From Actinoplanes sp. M2I2 (GTDB lineage Bacteria; Actinomycetota; Actinomycetes; Mycobacteriales; Micromonosporaceae), in assembly GCF_023544445.1 (NCBI RefSeq), contig NZ_JALPVJ010000034.1, positions 16,488-80,487 of the forward strand: DNA of 64,000 nt. The letters run 5' to 3'. How positions within the stretch are numbered: the stretch's first letter is position 1; each line of letters begins with the position of its first letter. Shown one piece after another: positions 34,241 through 43,242 of the stretch. The notes under the pieces are model-generated. The model was given only the letters and a program-made list of their open reading frames with translations, made no database searches and was not told the origin of the DNA. The translations under genes were made by a program, and so were the position numbers.

Positions 34241-35224
34241 TCACAGCAGGCTCTGACGAGCCGCACGGAAGGTTTGTCGATAGTCCCGTGGTGGCACGCC
34301 TCGACGCTGGATGAACTGGTCGCGCAGGGCGGCGGCGTTGGTGTAGCCGACGCGGTGGGCGATGTGCTCGATGGATAGCTCGGTGGTCTCGAGAAGCTCT
34401 TCGGCTTGGTGCAGGCGCTGAGTGGTCAGCCAAGCATGCGGTGACGCCCCGGTTGCCCGTCGGAATCGGCGCAGGAACGTGCGGCGGCTGGTCATTGCCT
34501 GGGCGGCGAGCTGGTCCACCGAGGGGCGCTGGTGAAGGTTCTGTCGAGCCCAGCTGAGCACCTCGTCGATCCGGTCGTCCCCGCTGCTGGAGGCTGCTGG
34601 GGTGTCAAGATACTGCGCCTGCCCACCGGCTCGATGCGGCGGTGTGACCAAATTTCGGGCGATGCGGTTGGCGACCGTTGCGCCGTGATGTGTCCGCAGC
34701 AGGTGCAGGGTCAGGTCGAACCCAGCGGTGGCGCCAGCCCCGGTGGAGACCTGACCATGGTCTATATACAGGGCGTCGCGGCGCACTGTGACGTCGGGAT
34801 AGGTGGCGGCCATCTCGTCGGCGTACTGCCAGTGAGTGGTTGCCTCTAAACCGTCGAGGAGGCCGGCGGCGGCCAGCAGAAACGACCCGACACAGTGGCC
34901 GGCCACGATCGCCCCGCGCCGGTGGGCGGCCCGTAGCGCGTTCAGTAGGTCGTCGTCCTGGTCCTGGCGGAAACCAGTGCCCGGCAGCACCATGATCAGC
35001 TCGGCGTCGGCAAATGCGTCCAAGCCGCACTCGATCTGCAGGGGCACGCCGCTGTCGGTGCGCAGGATGCCGGAGCGGCGGGCGCAGATCGTCAGATCGA
35101 AGACCGGAAGACCGGGACGGAGGTCGAAGACTCCGTTTGCGGCAAAGACTCCGGTTACCACGCCGAGGCCCAGGCCGGTCACGCCGGGTGGGGCGTAGGC
35201 GACAACACGGCTGAAAACATTCAC
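34241..35224 (-). CDS. GlxA-type transcriptional regulator (DJ-1/PfpI plus AraC HTH)
   Basis: 327 residues. The N-terminal 180 residues form a DJ-1/PfpI-like domain with the AGHCVGSFLLAAAGLLDG elbow (Cys retained) and TTHWQYADEMAATYP; the C-terminal 110 carry two AraC helix-turn-helices (SVDQLAAQAMTSRRTFLRRFRRATG and SIEHIAHRVGYTNAAALRDQF). This is the standard GlxA-family architecture of actinomycete regulators; the effector is unknown. GTG start at 35224. No obvious target gene is adjacent. Confidence 0.88.
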   Translation of the reverse strand: MNVFSRVVAYAPPGVTGLGLGVVTGVFAANGVFDLRPGLPVFDLTICARRSGILRTDSGVPLQIECGLDAFADAELIMVLPGTGFRQDQDDDLLNALRAAHRRGAIVAGHCVGSFLLAAAGLLDGLEATTHWQYADEMAATYPDVTVRRDALYIDHGQVSTGAGATAGFDLTLHLLRTHHGATVANRIARNLVTPPHRAGGQAQYLDTPAASSSGDDRIDEVLSWARQNLHQRPSVDQLAAQAMTSRRTFLRRFRRATGASPHAWLTTQRLHQAEELLETTELSIEHIAHRVGYTNAAALRDQFIQRRGVPPRDYRQTFRAARQSLL

Positions 35225-35542
35225 CGCCGTATATTGGCACGAAACCCGCGATGGATGGCGTTCGGGCCACTTTCTTGTTGATCACGTGTGCGCCAGGCTC
35301 GGTATCGCCCTTGCCGATGGCATGGGATCCGCGACGATCGCTTGGGGGTGGATCGATGCTCACACGTGGGCGCCGCCTCGGCGCGCCGAGGCGGCCCTGA
35401 TGCTTGCTGATCACCAACCAGGGATCGTCCCAGGAGAAGTCAGGGGCGTAGACACCGCAGATCGTCGTTTTCGACACAGCACGGTGTAGTAGGTGGACCG
35501 GTGGCATGGATGGTGCTCGACCGATATAAGTCTGGAGTTGGC
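35225..35542. other. Intergenic region between divergent genes
   Basis: Should contain the promoters of the GlxA-type regulator and of the secreted protein at 35543. A minus-strand patch near 35410-35470 (FSWDDPWLVISKH) looks coding but has no usable start or continuation; possible gene debris. Confidence 0.35.
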
Positions 35543-36091
35543 ATGAGGATCAAGGCGTCGTCCGCCGCGGCGGCGGTCATCATCACTGCCACCCTTGGGC
35601 TGAGTGTAATGACCGCGAGCCCTGCCGCGGCGGCCGAAACCGTGCGCGGTAATTGGCCTACTGCCGGCGAGGCCGACCCGATGGGGTTCGGCAAGAGCGC
35701 TGCTGCCGACCCGGAAGTCGGCACGTGGCGATCCTATGCCACCAACCCGATCAACGCCGGTAGCAGCACGTGGCGATGTGGAGACGCCAAGGGCATCGGT
35801 ACGGATATCAGCGGCCGACCCTGCATCATCAGAACGGCCGACCGCGAGTCCGTCCAGGGGGCGGTGGTCATTCTCAACAACCGGAGCTCGATCGTCCCGG
35901 TTGAAGCCGCGGTAGTTGTACGCGCTGCGGCGTACGAACCCTTCGAGCTGGGAGAGTGGCACTGCAGCCGCTCGGGGGTCGGCGCGAGATCGTGGTCGGT
36001 GTGCTTCGGTGAAACATTCTCCTTCTCCGATAAGGCCGACACCCAGGGCGGAGCCAACGGAAAAGACCTCCTCTATTCACCTGCTCACTAA
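35543..36091 (+). CDS. Small secreted protein of unknown function
   Basis: 182 residues: signal peptide (residues 1 to about 31, ending ASPAAAAE) and a mature domain of about 150 residues with four Cys (WRCGDAKG, GRPCIIR, WHCSRSG, SVCFGE), suggesting two disulphides. ATG 35543 follows GGAG at 6 nt; an upstream in-frame start would spoil the signal peptide. No family recognised. One of two exported small proteins in tandem here. Confidence 0.7.
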   Translation: MRIKASSAAAAVIITATLGLSVMTASPAAAAETVRGNWPTAGEADPMGFGKSAAADPEVGTWRSYATNPINAGSSTWRCGDAKGIGTDISGRPCIIRTADRESVQGAVVILNNRSSIVPVEAAVVVRAAAYEPFELGEWHCSRSGVGARSWSVCFGETFSFSDKADTQGGANGKDLLYSPAH

Positions 36092-36300
36092 TGTCCTGAG
36101 TCTATGAATCGTCTTGCAGTACGCGGCGAGGCTGTTCATGATCTCGTCGAATATCTTGGCCCAGACGTAGGGGCCGGCTTCTCGTTTAAACACGAACGGC
36201 GCACGGGCGAGCACGATTATACGTGCTACATAATGGACGATGCGCCAACCGTGGCATGACACGGATGCAGCACTTAAATAAATCAAGGGAGTAGAATTCT

Positions 36301-36768
36301 GTGAAGCGTAGAACCAGTTGGGCCTCGGCCTTAGCGCTCCTGGTCGGCGCAATCTTGGCCGGAGCTGCGCCGGCATCAGCTGCCGAACTCGACGACCCCC
36401 CTGAACCGATCGTTCGGGTCTCCGTTGTAGCAGCGGGACAGTCAGGATCGGGGAGGGCGGAGTGCTTTGGGTATACGGGAACTTTCCTCTCCGGCTCGAC
36501 GGTCACCTCAGTGGATTGGAATCGGGACGGCAACTGGGACGAATGTTTCGGAATCGCCCCCGCTCGCACGATCTGGCACGCGTGGCCCAATTCCGGGAGG
36601 TGGAAGGAGATGCCGAACAACGGCCGGGCGGATGATACGCACTTATTCTTGATCAGCCGCACCCCGGAGCGATACCGCATTGCTGTCGTCTGGGTAAACG
36701 GGTCCGGAACATGGTGTTCTTACCAAATGCCAACTGGGTGGCGACCATGGCAGCGTACTTGCTTGTGA
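36301..36768 (+). CDS. Small secreted protein of unknown function
   Basis: 155 residues: signal peptide (1 to about 28, ending PASAAEL), then a mature domain with paired Cys (AECFGYTG, WDECFGIA, GTWCSYQ, QRTCL) and aromatic-rich motifs (IWHAWPNSGRWKEMP). GTG start with AAGGGAG upstream. The 200 bases before it are AT-rich for this genome and likely hold its promoter. A good terminator follows at 36875. The lower GC content suggests acquisition by transfer. Confidence 0.7.
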   Translation: MKRRTSWASALALLVGAILAGAAPASAAELDDPPEPIVRVSVVAAGQSGSGRAECFGYTGTFLSGSTVTSVDWNRDGNWDECFGIAPARTIWHAWPNSGRWKEMPNNGRADDTHLFLISRTPERYRIAVVWVNGSGTWCSYQMPTGWRPWQRTCL

Positions 36769-36874
36769 TCTTCAGATGTCAGTAGCTGAAGTCAGCAGCC
36801 CTTTGGGTTCGGCGCATACGCTGGCCGCAAGGCCTAGATTTCTTTAAAATCGTTGCACAGCCGGGGATCACCTG

Positions 36875-36912
36875 AGAACGCCTTCCGAGAAGTTTTCTCC
36901 GGGAGGCGTTCT
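36875..36912 (+). terminator. Hairpin terminator after the small secreted protein gene
   Basis: AGAACGCCT pairs with AGGCGTTCT at the base of a stem that continues with a few mismatches through CCGAGAA/TTCTCCGG; the loop is very short. A TTGTGTT stretch follows. It lies about 105 bases after the stop codon. Confidence 0.7.
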
Positions 36913-37184
36913 TGTGTTCAGGTCGCACAAGACTCTGCTTTTGAATCACCTATACCATCCGCGCACCGGCGTCGCTGATGATTGCTTGCACGCACGGTGA
37001 GCAGGCTTGAGAGGGACCGCCGGCACCACCAAGCGGCCAAGATGATGGCTGCGCCCCACACCCCCAGCGCGGTTTCCCACCGCACTCGACCAGAAGGTCG
37101 TGATGACCTCCCGGCGGCGGCCGGAGCGATGGGCACCGCGCCGGATCGCCGACGGTTCCCAGCCCGTCGGACCGGGACCGCGCC

Positions 37185-38036
37185 TCAGCTCGACACCCCC
37201 CGCGGCACTCCCGCCCAGCTGGCCAGCATCGGCAGAACCCGTGCCGTCGCCGAATCCGGCTCGACGGTGTAGACGACCAACCTCTGCTCCGGATCGTGTG
37301 GTCCGACCACCGACTCGATGCCGAAGCTGAGCGGGCCGGCCGTCGGGTGGGCGAGGTGCTTGGTGACCGAGGTGCGGAACGTGACCCGCTGGTCGTCCCA
37401 CCACCGCGCGACGTCCGCGTCGTCCCGGCGCAGCTCCTCCACCAGCTCCATGAGGCGGCGATCGTCCGGGTGACGGCCGACTTCGTAGCGCAGGGCCCCC
37501 ACCGCCGCCGCGGCGAACTCCGACCAGTTCACGATCCGCGCCCGCGCGTCCGGGTCGAGGAACATCCACCGCGCGAACGACGAGCCCGGCTCGAGCGCGG
37601 CCCCCAGCACCGCGCTCAGCAACCCGTTGCGGGCCAGCACCTGCGAGCGCCGCCCCAGCAGCAGCACCGGGACGTGATCCAATACGTCCATTAGGCGCAG
37701 CATGCCCGGGTCGGGGCGCTGGGCGACTTCGGGCCCCGACCACCGCCGGCGTGAAGCGGGGGCGGCCAGGTCACGCAGGTGGGCGCGTTCGATGTCGTCG
37801 AGCTGCAACGCCCGGGACAAAGCTTGCACCACCTCGTCGGTGATCGTCTGCTGGCGTCCCTGTTCCAGGCGGCTGTAGTGGTCGGGGCTCAGGCCGGCGA
37901 GCACGGCGAGCTCTTCCTTGCGCAGGCCCGGCACCCGGCGCGGGCCGGGGAAGGCGGTGATGCCGGCTTGGGCAGGGGTCAGGCGGTCGCGCCGGGACCG
38001 CAGGAACGCCCCCAGCGCCGCACGGTCGGCGGGCAT
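37185..38036 (-). CDS. XRE-family regulator with MmyB-like ligand domain
   Basis: 283 residues: an XRE helix-turn-helix at about residues 10-75 (GLRKEELAVLAGLSPDHYSRLEQGR) and a C-terminal MmyB-like PAS-type domain (VPVLLLGRRSQVLARNGL; ARWMFLDPDARARIVNW; WDDQRVTFRTSVTKHLAHPTAGPL). In actinomycetes this class very often stands divergent from an SDR oxidoreductase, as here (102 bases to the next start), and represses it until a ligand binds. ATG 38036 begins the conserved N-terminus; the frame is open upstream. Confidence 0.88.
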   Translation of the reverse strand: MPADRAALGAFLRSRRDRLTPAQAGITAFPGPRRVPGLRKEELAVLAGLSPDHYSRLEQGRQQTITDEVVQALSRALQLDDIERAHLRDLAAPASRRRWSGPEVAQRPDPGMLRLMDVLDHVPVLLLGRRSQVLARNGLLSAVLGAALEPGSSFARWMFLDPDARARIVNWSEFAAAAVGALRYEVGRHPDDRRLMELVEELRRDDADVARWWDDQRVTFRTSVTKHLAHPTAGPLSFGIESVVGPHDPEQRLVVYTVEPDSATARVLPMLASWAGVPRGVSS

Positions 38037-38137
38037 GCACCGAGTGTAGGAGGCGGCCCGGGCGCCTACCTGGTCATGCCGTGACCAGGCAACACGCGCT
38101 CTGGTGCGGCGGCCGGCCGGGCGGTGAGGTGGTGACC

Positions 38138-38911
38138 ATGACCTCCACCGCAACACCTGCCGAGCAGACCCGTACCGTCCTGATCACCGGCTCCACCAGC
38201 GGCATCGGAGCCGCCACGGCCCGCACCCTGGCCGCGCAGGGCTGGCGCGTCGTCGTCACCGGTCGCGACCGGGCCCGCGGCGACGCCGTCGTCGCCGGGA
38301 TCGAGGGCAGCGGCGGACAGGCCGTCTTCGTACCCTCCGATCTGACCAGCCCGCCCGGAGCGCTGCGGGACTTCGCGCGGGCCGCCACCGAGGCCGCCGG
38401 CGGCCGCCTGGACGCCGTGGTCCACAACGCCGCCCTGTGCCCGGCTGTCGACACGATCGGGCTGACCGACGCCGACCTGGAGGCCACCCTGGCCGTGAAC
38501 GTCCGGGCCCCGCACGTGCTGACCGCCGCGCTGGCCCCGGCGATGGCCGACCGGGGCCGGGGCGCGATCGTGGTCATCGGTTCCTGGATGGCTCACGTCG
38601 GGCACGCCTTCGTCGGGTTGTACTCGGCGACCAAGGCGGCCGAGATCCAGCTCGCCCGCAGCTGGGCCGCCGAGTTCGGCCCTCGCGGCGTACGGGTCAA
38701 CACCGTCTCCCCCGGCGCGACGCGCACCCCGATCAACGCCGCCGACGGCGACGTCATCGCCCACATGACCGCCGGCACCCCGGCCGGGCGTCCCGGGGCC
38801 CCCGAGGAGATCGCCGACGCGGTGGCCTGGCTCCTCTCGGACCGGGCCGGCTACGTCCACGGCGCCGAAATCCCGGTCGACGGAGGCATCACCGCGACGC
38901 GTTCCGTCTGA
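38138..38911 (+). CDS. SDR-family NAD(P)-dependent oxidoreductase
   Basis: 257 residues of a classical short-chain dehydrogenase: cofactor loop TGSTSGIG at 17-24, the NNA-equivalent HNAAL, catalytic Ser in VVIGSW, and YSATK, with a C-terminal GAEIPVDGG. The substrate is unknown. It is divergent from the XRE/MmyB-like regulator, which is its likely controller. ATG 38138 follows GAGG. Confidence 0.88.
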   Translation: MTSTATPAEQTRTVLITGSTSGIGAATARTLAAQGWRVVVTGRDRARGDAVVAGIEGSGGQAVFVPSDLTSPPGALRDFARAATEAAGGRLDAVVHNAALCPAVDTIGLTDADLEATLAVNVRAPHVLTAALAPAMADRGRGAIVVIGSWMAHVGHAFVGLYSATKAAEIQLARSWAAEFGPRGVRVNTVSPGATRTPINAADGDVIAHMTAGTPAGRPGAPEEIADAVAWLLSDRAGYVHGAEIPVDGGITATRSV

Positions 38912-38995
38912 GCCCGGCGGCGGCCGTCCCCGTCGATCAGGAAAGCAGGCGACGCGCCTGTTCGTCGGCCGCGCCCGGCGGGGTGTGGGGCATGG

Positions 38996-39433
38996 TCAGG
39001 CCCGGTCGGACGCCGGGCCGGGCTCGAGGGCGGCATTCAGGAGGGCGGTCAGTTGGCGCTGCTGCACGGCGGTCAGGGCGGCCGGTGGGGAGCCTTCCAT
39101 CGCCGCCCGCACCACCTCGTCGCGGACGCGGCGGCCCTTGGCGGTCAGGGTCAGGACGCGGGAGCGGCGGTCGTTCGGGTCCACGGCCCGTTCGAGCAGT
39201 CCGCGATCGATCAGCTGGTTGGCCACGAAGGTGAGGTTCGGGGCGTTGCAGTGCAGGCGCTCGGCCATGGCCTTCATCGAGGGCGGCGGCTCCTCCGGGT
39301 CGATCAGCCACAGGGCCTGGAACGTGGCGGTCGTCAGGCCGTACTCGGCCATGGCCGGTCCGGCGGCGTCGACGGTCCGCATCCAGACGTGGTAGGTCGC
39401 GGCGATCGCCGCGGCGAGCTCGGGTGCGGCCAT
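38996..39433 (-). CDS. MarR-family transcriptional regulator
   Basis: 145 residues with the winged-helix MarR core: TFQALWLIDPEEPPPSMKAMAERLHCNAPNLTFVANQLIDRGLLERAVDPNDRRSRVLTLTAKG is the recognition region (key parts: MAERLHCNAPNLTFV, the DRRSR wing). One Cys in the recognition helix could be redox-sensitive, which is speculation. It is divergent from the SDR at 39518, with two identical palindromic operators between them, so autorepression and control of the SDR/AhpD unit are expected. Confidence 0.88.
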   Translation of the reverse strand: MAAPELAAAIAATYHVWMRTVDAAGPAMAEYGLTTATFQALWLIDPEEPPPSMKAMAERLHCNAPNLTFVANQLIDRGLLERAVDPNDRRSRVLTLTAKGRRVRDEVVRAAMEGSPPAALTAVQQRQLTALLNAALEPGPASDRA

Positions 39434-39453
39434 GTTCCTGATCATACTGCTGT

Positions 39454-39501
39454 TTCGAGTCTCGAAGGATGATGCTACGGTCAGGTCCTTCGAGACTCGA
39501 A
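39454..39501. promoter_or_regulatory. Twin MarR-type operators
   Basis: Two 13-bp palindromes that are exact reverse complements of each other: TTCGAGTCTCGAA (39454-39466) and TTCGAGACTCGAA (39489-39501), centres 35 bases apart. One lies 20 bases before the marR start, the other 16 bases before the SDR start, as expected for joint repression of the divergent pair. Confidence 0.85.
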
Positions 39502-39517
39502 GCGATAGGAGAACGTC

Positions 39518-40321
39518 ATGTTCGATGGCAAGACGGCGCTGGTCACCGGCGCCTCTCGGGGACTGGGCCGGGAGTTCGCCCTCGAGCTGGCCCGCCGGGG
39601 TGCGCGGCCGGTCCTGCTGGCCCGCTCGGCCGGCCCGCTGCGGGAGCTGGCCGACGAGATCCGCGAACGGCACGGCGGGCCGGCCCCCGAGGTGCTGGTG
39701 GCCGATCTGACCGCGCCGGACGGTCCGGAGCAGGTTCTGCGGCAGCTCCACGACCGGGGGCTCGCCGTCGATCTGCTCGTCAACAACGCCGCGATCGGCG
39801 CCCAGGGCCCGTTCCTCTCCCGTTCGCTGGGGCCACAGCTGCAGTCGGTCGGGCTCAACGTCACCAGCCTGCTCACGCTGACCCACACGATCGCGGCCGA
39901 CATGGTCGCCCGCGGCTCCGGCGGCATCATCGTCGTCACCTCGGGCGCCGCCTTCACCCCGATGGGCTACCTGGCCAGCTATGGCGCGACCAAGGCGTTC
40001 CAGCTCTACTTCACCGAGGCGCTGGCCCAGGAACTGCAGGGCACCGGCGTACGAGTCATGGGCGCCCACCCGGGCGACATGGAGACCAGCTTCGGCGAGG
40101 GCGTCACGGCGCCGATCGACCCGAACGCCGACAAGCCGGCCGTCGTCGCCGCTCAGATCCTCGACGACTATGCGCGCAACCGCGCCGCGTCGTACCCGGG
40201 CAAGACCCTCAACCGCGTTCTCACCTGGCCCGCCCGGGTGCTGCCGCGCGTCACGGTCGCGCGGCTCGGCACCGCATACTCGCGCCGGCGGGGTCTGGAC
40301 AAACTGGCCGACCAGAGGTGA
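39518..40321 (+). CDS. SDR-family oxidoreductase
   Basis: 267 residues: TGASRGLG at 10-17, NNAAIG, catalytic Ser in VVTSGAAF and YGATK, followed by a longer C-terminal tail with TWPARVLPRVTVARLGTAYSRR. The family reduces or oxidises small carbonyl compounds or alcohols; this branch resembles the YqjQ/DltE-type SDRs. AGGAG lies 7 nt before ATG 39518. Controlled by the divergent MarR through the operator at 39489. The AhpD-like gene follows 71 bases later on the same strand. Confidence 0.88.
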   Translation: MFDGKTALVTGASRGLGREFALELARRGARPVLLARSAGPLRELADEIRERHGGPAPEVLVADLTAPDGPEQVLRQLHDRGLAVDLLVNNAAIGAQGPFLSRSLGPQLQSVGLNVTSLLTLTHTIAADMVARGSGGIIVVTSGAAFTPMGYLASYGATKAFQLYFTEALAQELQGTGVRVMGAHPGDMETSFGEGVTAPIDPNADKPAVVAAQILDDYARNRAASYPGKTLNRVLTWPARVLPRVTVARLGTAYSRRRGLDKLADQR

Positions 40322-40392
40322 GCGCCGGGCCGATGTGATCTTCGAGGGCGTCATCCGTACGCCGGAGGGCCTGTCTCTGCCAGGATGGCCCG

Positions 40393-40935
40393 ATGGCGTA
40401 CATCGATCTGGGCCTTGACGAGACGGTCAATCCGGGGATCCGCGGGTTGCTCCGGTACCGGCCCGACACCGGGCGACCGCTCATGGAACTCGCGGAGGTG
40501 CTGCTGCGCGGGCCGAGCACGCTGAGCCGGGGTGAGCGTGAGCTCGTCGCCGCGTACGTCTCGGGTCTGAACGACTGCACGTACTGCAGCAACTCGCACG
40601 GCGCGTTCGCCGCGGCCCAGCTCGACGAGGGCCATGCGCTGGTCGAGCAGGTGCGCGCGGACCCGTCCCTGGCCGCCGTGCCAGACAAGCTGCGCGCGTT
40701 GCTGCGGATCGCGGCGGCCACCCGGCAGAGCGGCCACGACGTCACCCCGGAACTGGTCGCGGCCGCCCGGGACGCAGGCGCCACCGAACTCGAGATTCAC
40801 GACACCGTGCTGATCGCGGCCGCGTTCAGCATGTTCAACCGCTACGTCGACGCGCTCGGCACGGTCGCCCCGGCCGATCCCGCCCCGTACGAGGCAGCCG
40901 CTCCCCAGGTCGTGGAGAACGGCTACCTTCGCTGA
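40393..40935 (+). CDS. AhpD-like / carboxymuconolactone decarboxylase-family peroxidase-related protein
   Basis: 180 residues with the AhpD core motif C62-T-Y-C65-S-N-S-H69 within VSGLNDCTYCSNSHG, the redox-active pair of alkylhydroperoxidase-like proteins. It probably reduces peroxides or acts as a thiol partner. Located behind the MarR-controlled SDR on the same strand, so the two may form one redox-responsive unit; the 71-base gap leaves room for a separate promoter. Confidence 0.88.
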   Translation: MAYIDLGLDETVNPGIRGLLRYRPDTGRPLMELAEVLLRGPSTLSRGERELVAAYVSGLNDCTYCSNSHGAFAAAQLDEGHALVEQVRADPSLAAVPDKLRALLRIAAATRQSGHDVTPELVAAARDAGATELEIHDTVLIAAAFSMFNRYVDALGTVAPADPAPYEAAAPQVVENGYLR

Positions 40936-40942
40936 ACGAGTC

Positions 40943-41833
40943 CTACGAAGCGACCACCCGCAGCGCGAAGCGCCGATAGCCCAGCCGGTCGAACGTGGCC
41001 GCCATCGGCGTGTTCGTGCTGTCGGTGTCGGCCCGGATCGTGGTGGCGCCGGTCTCGGCCAGCATCCAGGTGATCTCGGCGAGCAGGTCGCCGGCATAGC
41101 CCCGGCCGCGCCGCGACGGGAGCACGCCGAGGTAGCCGACGACCGGCCCGCCGGCGTTGGCCGAGGGCAGGGCGCAGCCGACCAGCGCGTCCGAGCTGTC
41201 GAAGGCGAGTCGCCATCGGTCGCGCGGGCCCGGCATCGACTTGTAGAACTCGACGTCCTCGAGGGCCTGCGCGCGGGCGCCGACGCGGGCGAGGCCCTCG
41301 AGCGTGGCGACGTCGAGGCTGCCCACCGAGATCTGCTCGAAGGCGTCGGCGAAGTCCTCGTCGGACCCGGGCCGGAAGGTGAGCCGGGCCGAACGCTCCG
41401 GCCGGGGCTGTGCGCTCGTCCACTCGTACCGGAAACGCTCGGTGACGGTGGTGAGCCCGGCCTCGGCCGCCGCCGCCAGTCGCGTGGTGATCTCGGGGTC
41501 GTCGCGGCGCGAGGGCTGGGTGAAGATGTGATATTCGACGGGCGGCGGGACCTGGCGGATGAGCCCGGCCCAGAGCGGAACCGGATCGGCGACCGCGGGT
41601 GCGGCCCACAGGCAGTCGAGGGCCAGCGGCTTGTCGCCGTCGGGGAAACCCCACCAGACAGCCAGGCCGGCGACGGACTCGCCGTCGACAGCAAGCCACG
41701 TCCAGGCCGGACGGTAACCGCCGCTCTCGAGGTAGGCGACGAAACGTTCGCGCGTCGTCGTGTTGACGGATGGTTCGGTCAGACAGGTCAGGATCAGGTC
41801 GAGGTCGGTCTCGACCATGGTGCGGTACAACAA
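40943..41833 (-). CDS. GNAT-family N-acetyltransferase (tandem-domain)
   Basis: 296 residues, the length of two fused GNAT domains. The second domain has the acetyl-CoA loop LGVLPSRRGRGYAGDLLAEI and the C-terminal TNTPMAATFDRLGYRRF; the first is degenerate. Acceptor unknown. The start is TTG 41833, supported by AGGAGG 5 nt before it. It converges on the AhpD-like gene with 7 bases between the stops. Confidence 0.82.
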   Translation of the reverse strand: MLYRTMVETDLDLILTCLTEPSVNTTTRERFVAYLESGGYRPAWTWLAVDGESVAGLAVWWGFPDGDKPLALDCLWAAPAVADPVPLWAGLIRQVPPPVEYHIFTQPSRRDDPEITTRLAAAAEAGLTTVTERFRYEWTSAQPRPERSARLTFRPGSDEDFADAFEQISVGSLDVATLEGLARVGARAQALEDVEFYKSMPGPRDRWRLAFDSSDALVGCALPSANAGGPVVGYLGVLPSRRGRGYAGDLLAEITWMLAETGATTIRADTDSTNTPMAATFDRLGYRRFALRVVAS

Positions 41834-41949
41834 CGAGGCCTCCTGGGCACCGGTGAGCTGAACACGGCGGACCCTCCTTCCCAGTCGATGTACGGGGCGC
41901 CGGCCATCCTGCCCGAACAGCCCGCAGCCGTCACCTGATTAACGCCTCG

Positions 41950-43104
41950 TCAGGCCACCCAGGGACGCTTGGCCCGGTGGCGCTGCTTGGTGCGGTACAT
42001 GTCGGCGTCGGCGGCCGAGGCCAGCTGGGCGAAGTCGGTGCAGCAGGCGCCGCAGGCGTGACCGATGCTCGCGCCGACCTTGCACGGGCCGCTGCGCGTC
42101 TCGATCGGCTCGGTCAGCGCGCGGTGGATCCGCTCGGCGGTGTCGCGCAGCAGCCGGTCCACGCCCTCGCCGGTAGCCACGATGACGAACTCGTCGCCGC
42201 CGGTGCGGGCCAGCAGGTCGGCCGGCCGGACCAGCGCGGCCATCCGTGACGCCACCGTCCGCAGCACCTCGTCACCGGCGTCGTGCCCGCCGAGATCGTT
42301 GATCATCTTGAAGTCGTCGAGGTCGATGACCATCACGCCGACCTCGTCGTCGGAGCGCCCGGCCAGCTCGTCGGTGAACGCGCGGAGCAACGTCCGGTTG
42401 GCCAGGCCGGTCAGCGGGTCGTGGGTCGCGGCGTGGTGCAGGCGGGTCCGGCTCTCGGCCAGCTCGTGATGCAGCCGGGCGTGGTGCACGGCCATCGAGG
42501 CGTGCTGCGCGAACAGCTCGAGCATCTCGCGCTGCACCGGGCCGGGCCGGCGGCCGTCGCGCGGCAGGTCGACGCTCAGTATGCCGGTCAGCTCCCCGGT
42601 GGGCGAGGTGAGCGGGGCGAACAGCATGTCCTCGGGGTGCCAGCCGTCCGGGTCGGCCGGCAGCGGCAGCGAGTCGGACGTCCAGGTGATCATGGCGTCG
42701 GGCATGTCGTTCTTGTGGTCGACGAAATACAGCGACCCCCACGGCTCGGCCTTGCCGAACAGCTCGTCCCAGTTCTCCGGGGTCGTCGTCGTGCCCAGCA
42801 GCGAGCGGCGCATCTCCTCGGTGCCGTCGACCGACACGACCGCGAAGTCGCCGTCGGGCTGGCGCACGTTGACGACCGCCACCTCGAAGCCGGAGGCCCT
42901 GGTGACGCCGTGCACGACCGCGTCCATCGTCGCCCGCAGGTCGAGGCTGGCGTGCACCGCCTTGCTGACCTCGTGCAACGTCCGCAGGCCGTCCAGCTGC
43001 GCGAGGGTGTCGGAGTGCCGGCTCCGCAGGGTGTCGAGCTGCGCGAGGGTGTCGGACAGCCGAGACGACAGATCCCGCGACGACAGATCCTCGTTGCTGG
43101 TCAA
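41950..43104 (-). CDS. GAF-GGDEF diguanylate cyclase
   Basis: 384 residues: an N-terminal helical segment with a repeated LSDTLAQLDTLRSRHSDTLAQLDGL coiled coil (key word DTLAQLD twice), a GAF domain (about 60-215), and a GGDEF domain with an intact catalytic GGDEF at 302-306. The inhibitory RxxD I-site (R293-P-A-D296) lies five residues before, so product feedback is expected. It makes cyclic di-GMP, which in actinomycetes governs development. Start TTG 43104 was chosen because GGAGG lies 4 nt before it and nothing comparable exists upstream. No membrane segment. Confidence 0.85.
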   Translation of the reverse strand: MTSNEDLSSRDLSSRLSDTLAQLDTLRSRHSDTLAQLDGLRTLHEVSKAVHASLDLRATMDAVVHGVTRASGFEVAVVNVRQPDGDFAVVSVDGTEEMRRSLLGTTTTPENWDELFGKAEPWGSLYFVDHKNDMPDAMITWTSDSLPLPADPDGWHPEDMLFAPLTSPTGELTGILSVDLPRDGRRPGPVQREMLELFAQHASMAVHHARLHHELAESRTRLHHAATHDPLTGLANRTLLRAFTDELAGRSDDEVGVMVIDLDDFKMINDLGGHDAGDEVLRTVASRMAALVRPADLLARTGGDEFVIVATGEGVDRLLRDTAERIHRALTEPIETRSGPCKVGASIGHACGACCTDFAQLASAADADMYRTKQRHRAKRPWVA

Positions 43105-43242
43105 CGCGCCTCCTGAACCCGGTGCCCGATCTGAGATCTTATCCGGACGATGCCCGCGCCGACGGCGGTCCGTCCAGAGGCTCGAATAGGCGCTGGTCAC
43201 AGACTGTGGCACCGAAGCCCACGGCATGCTTGGGTGTGTCCC

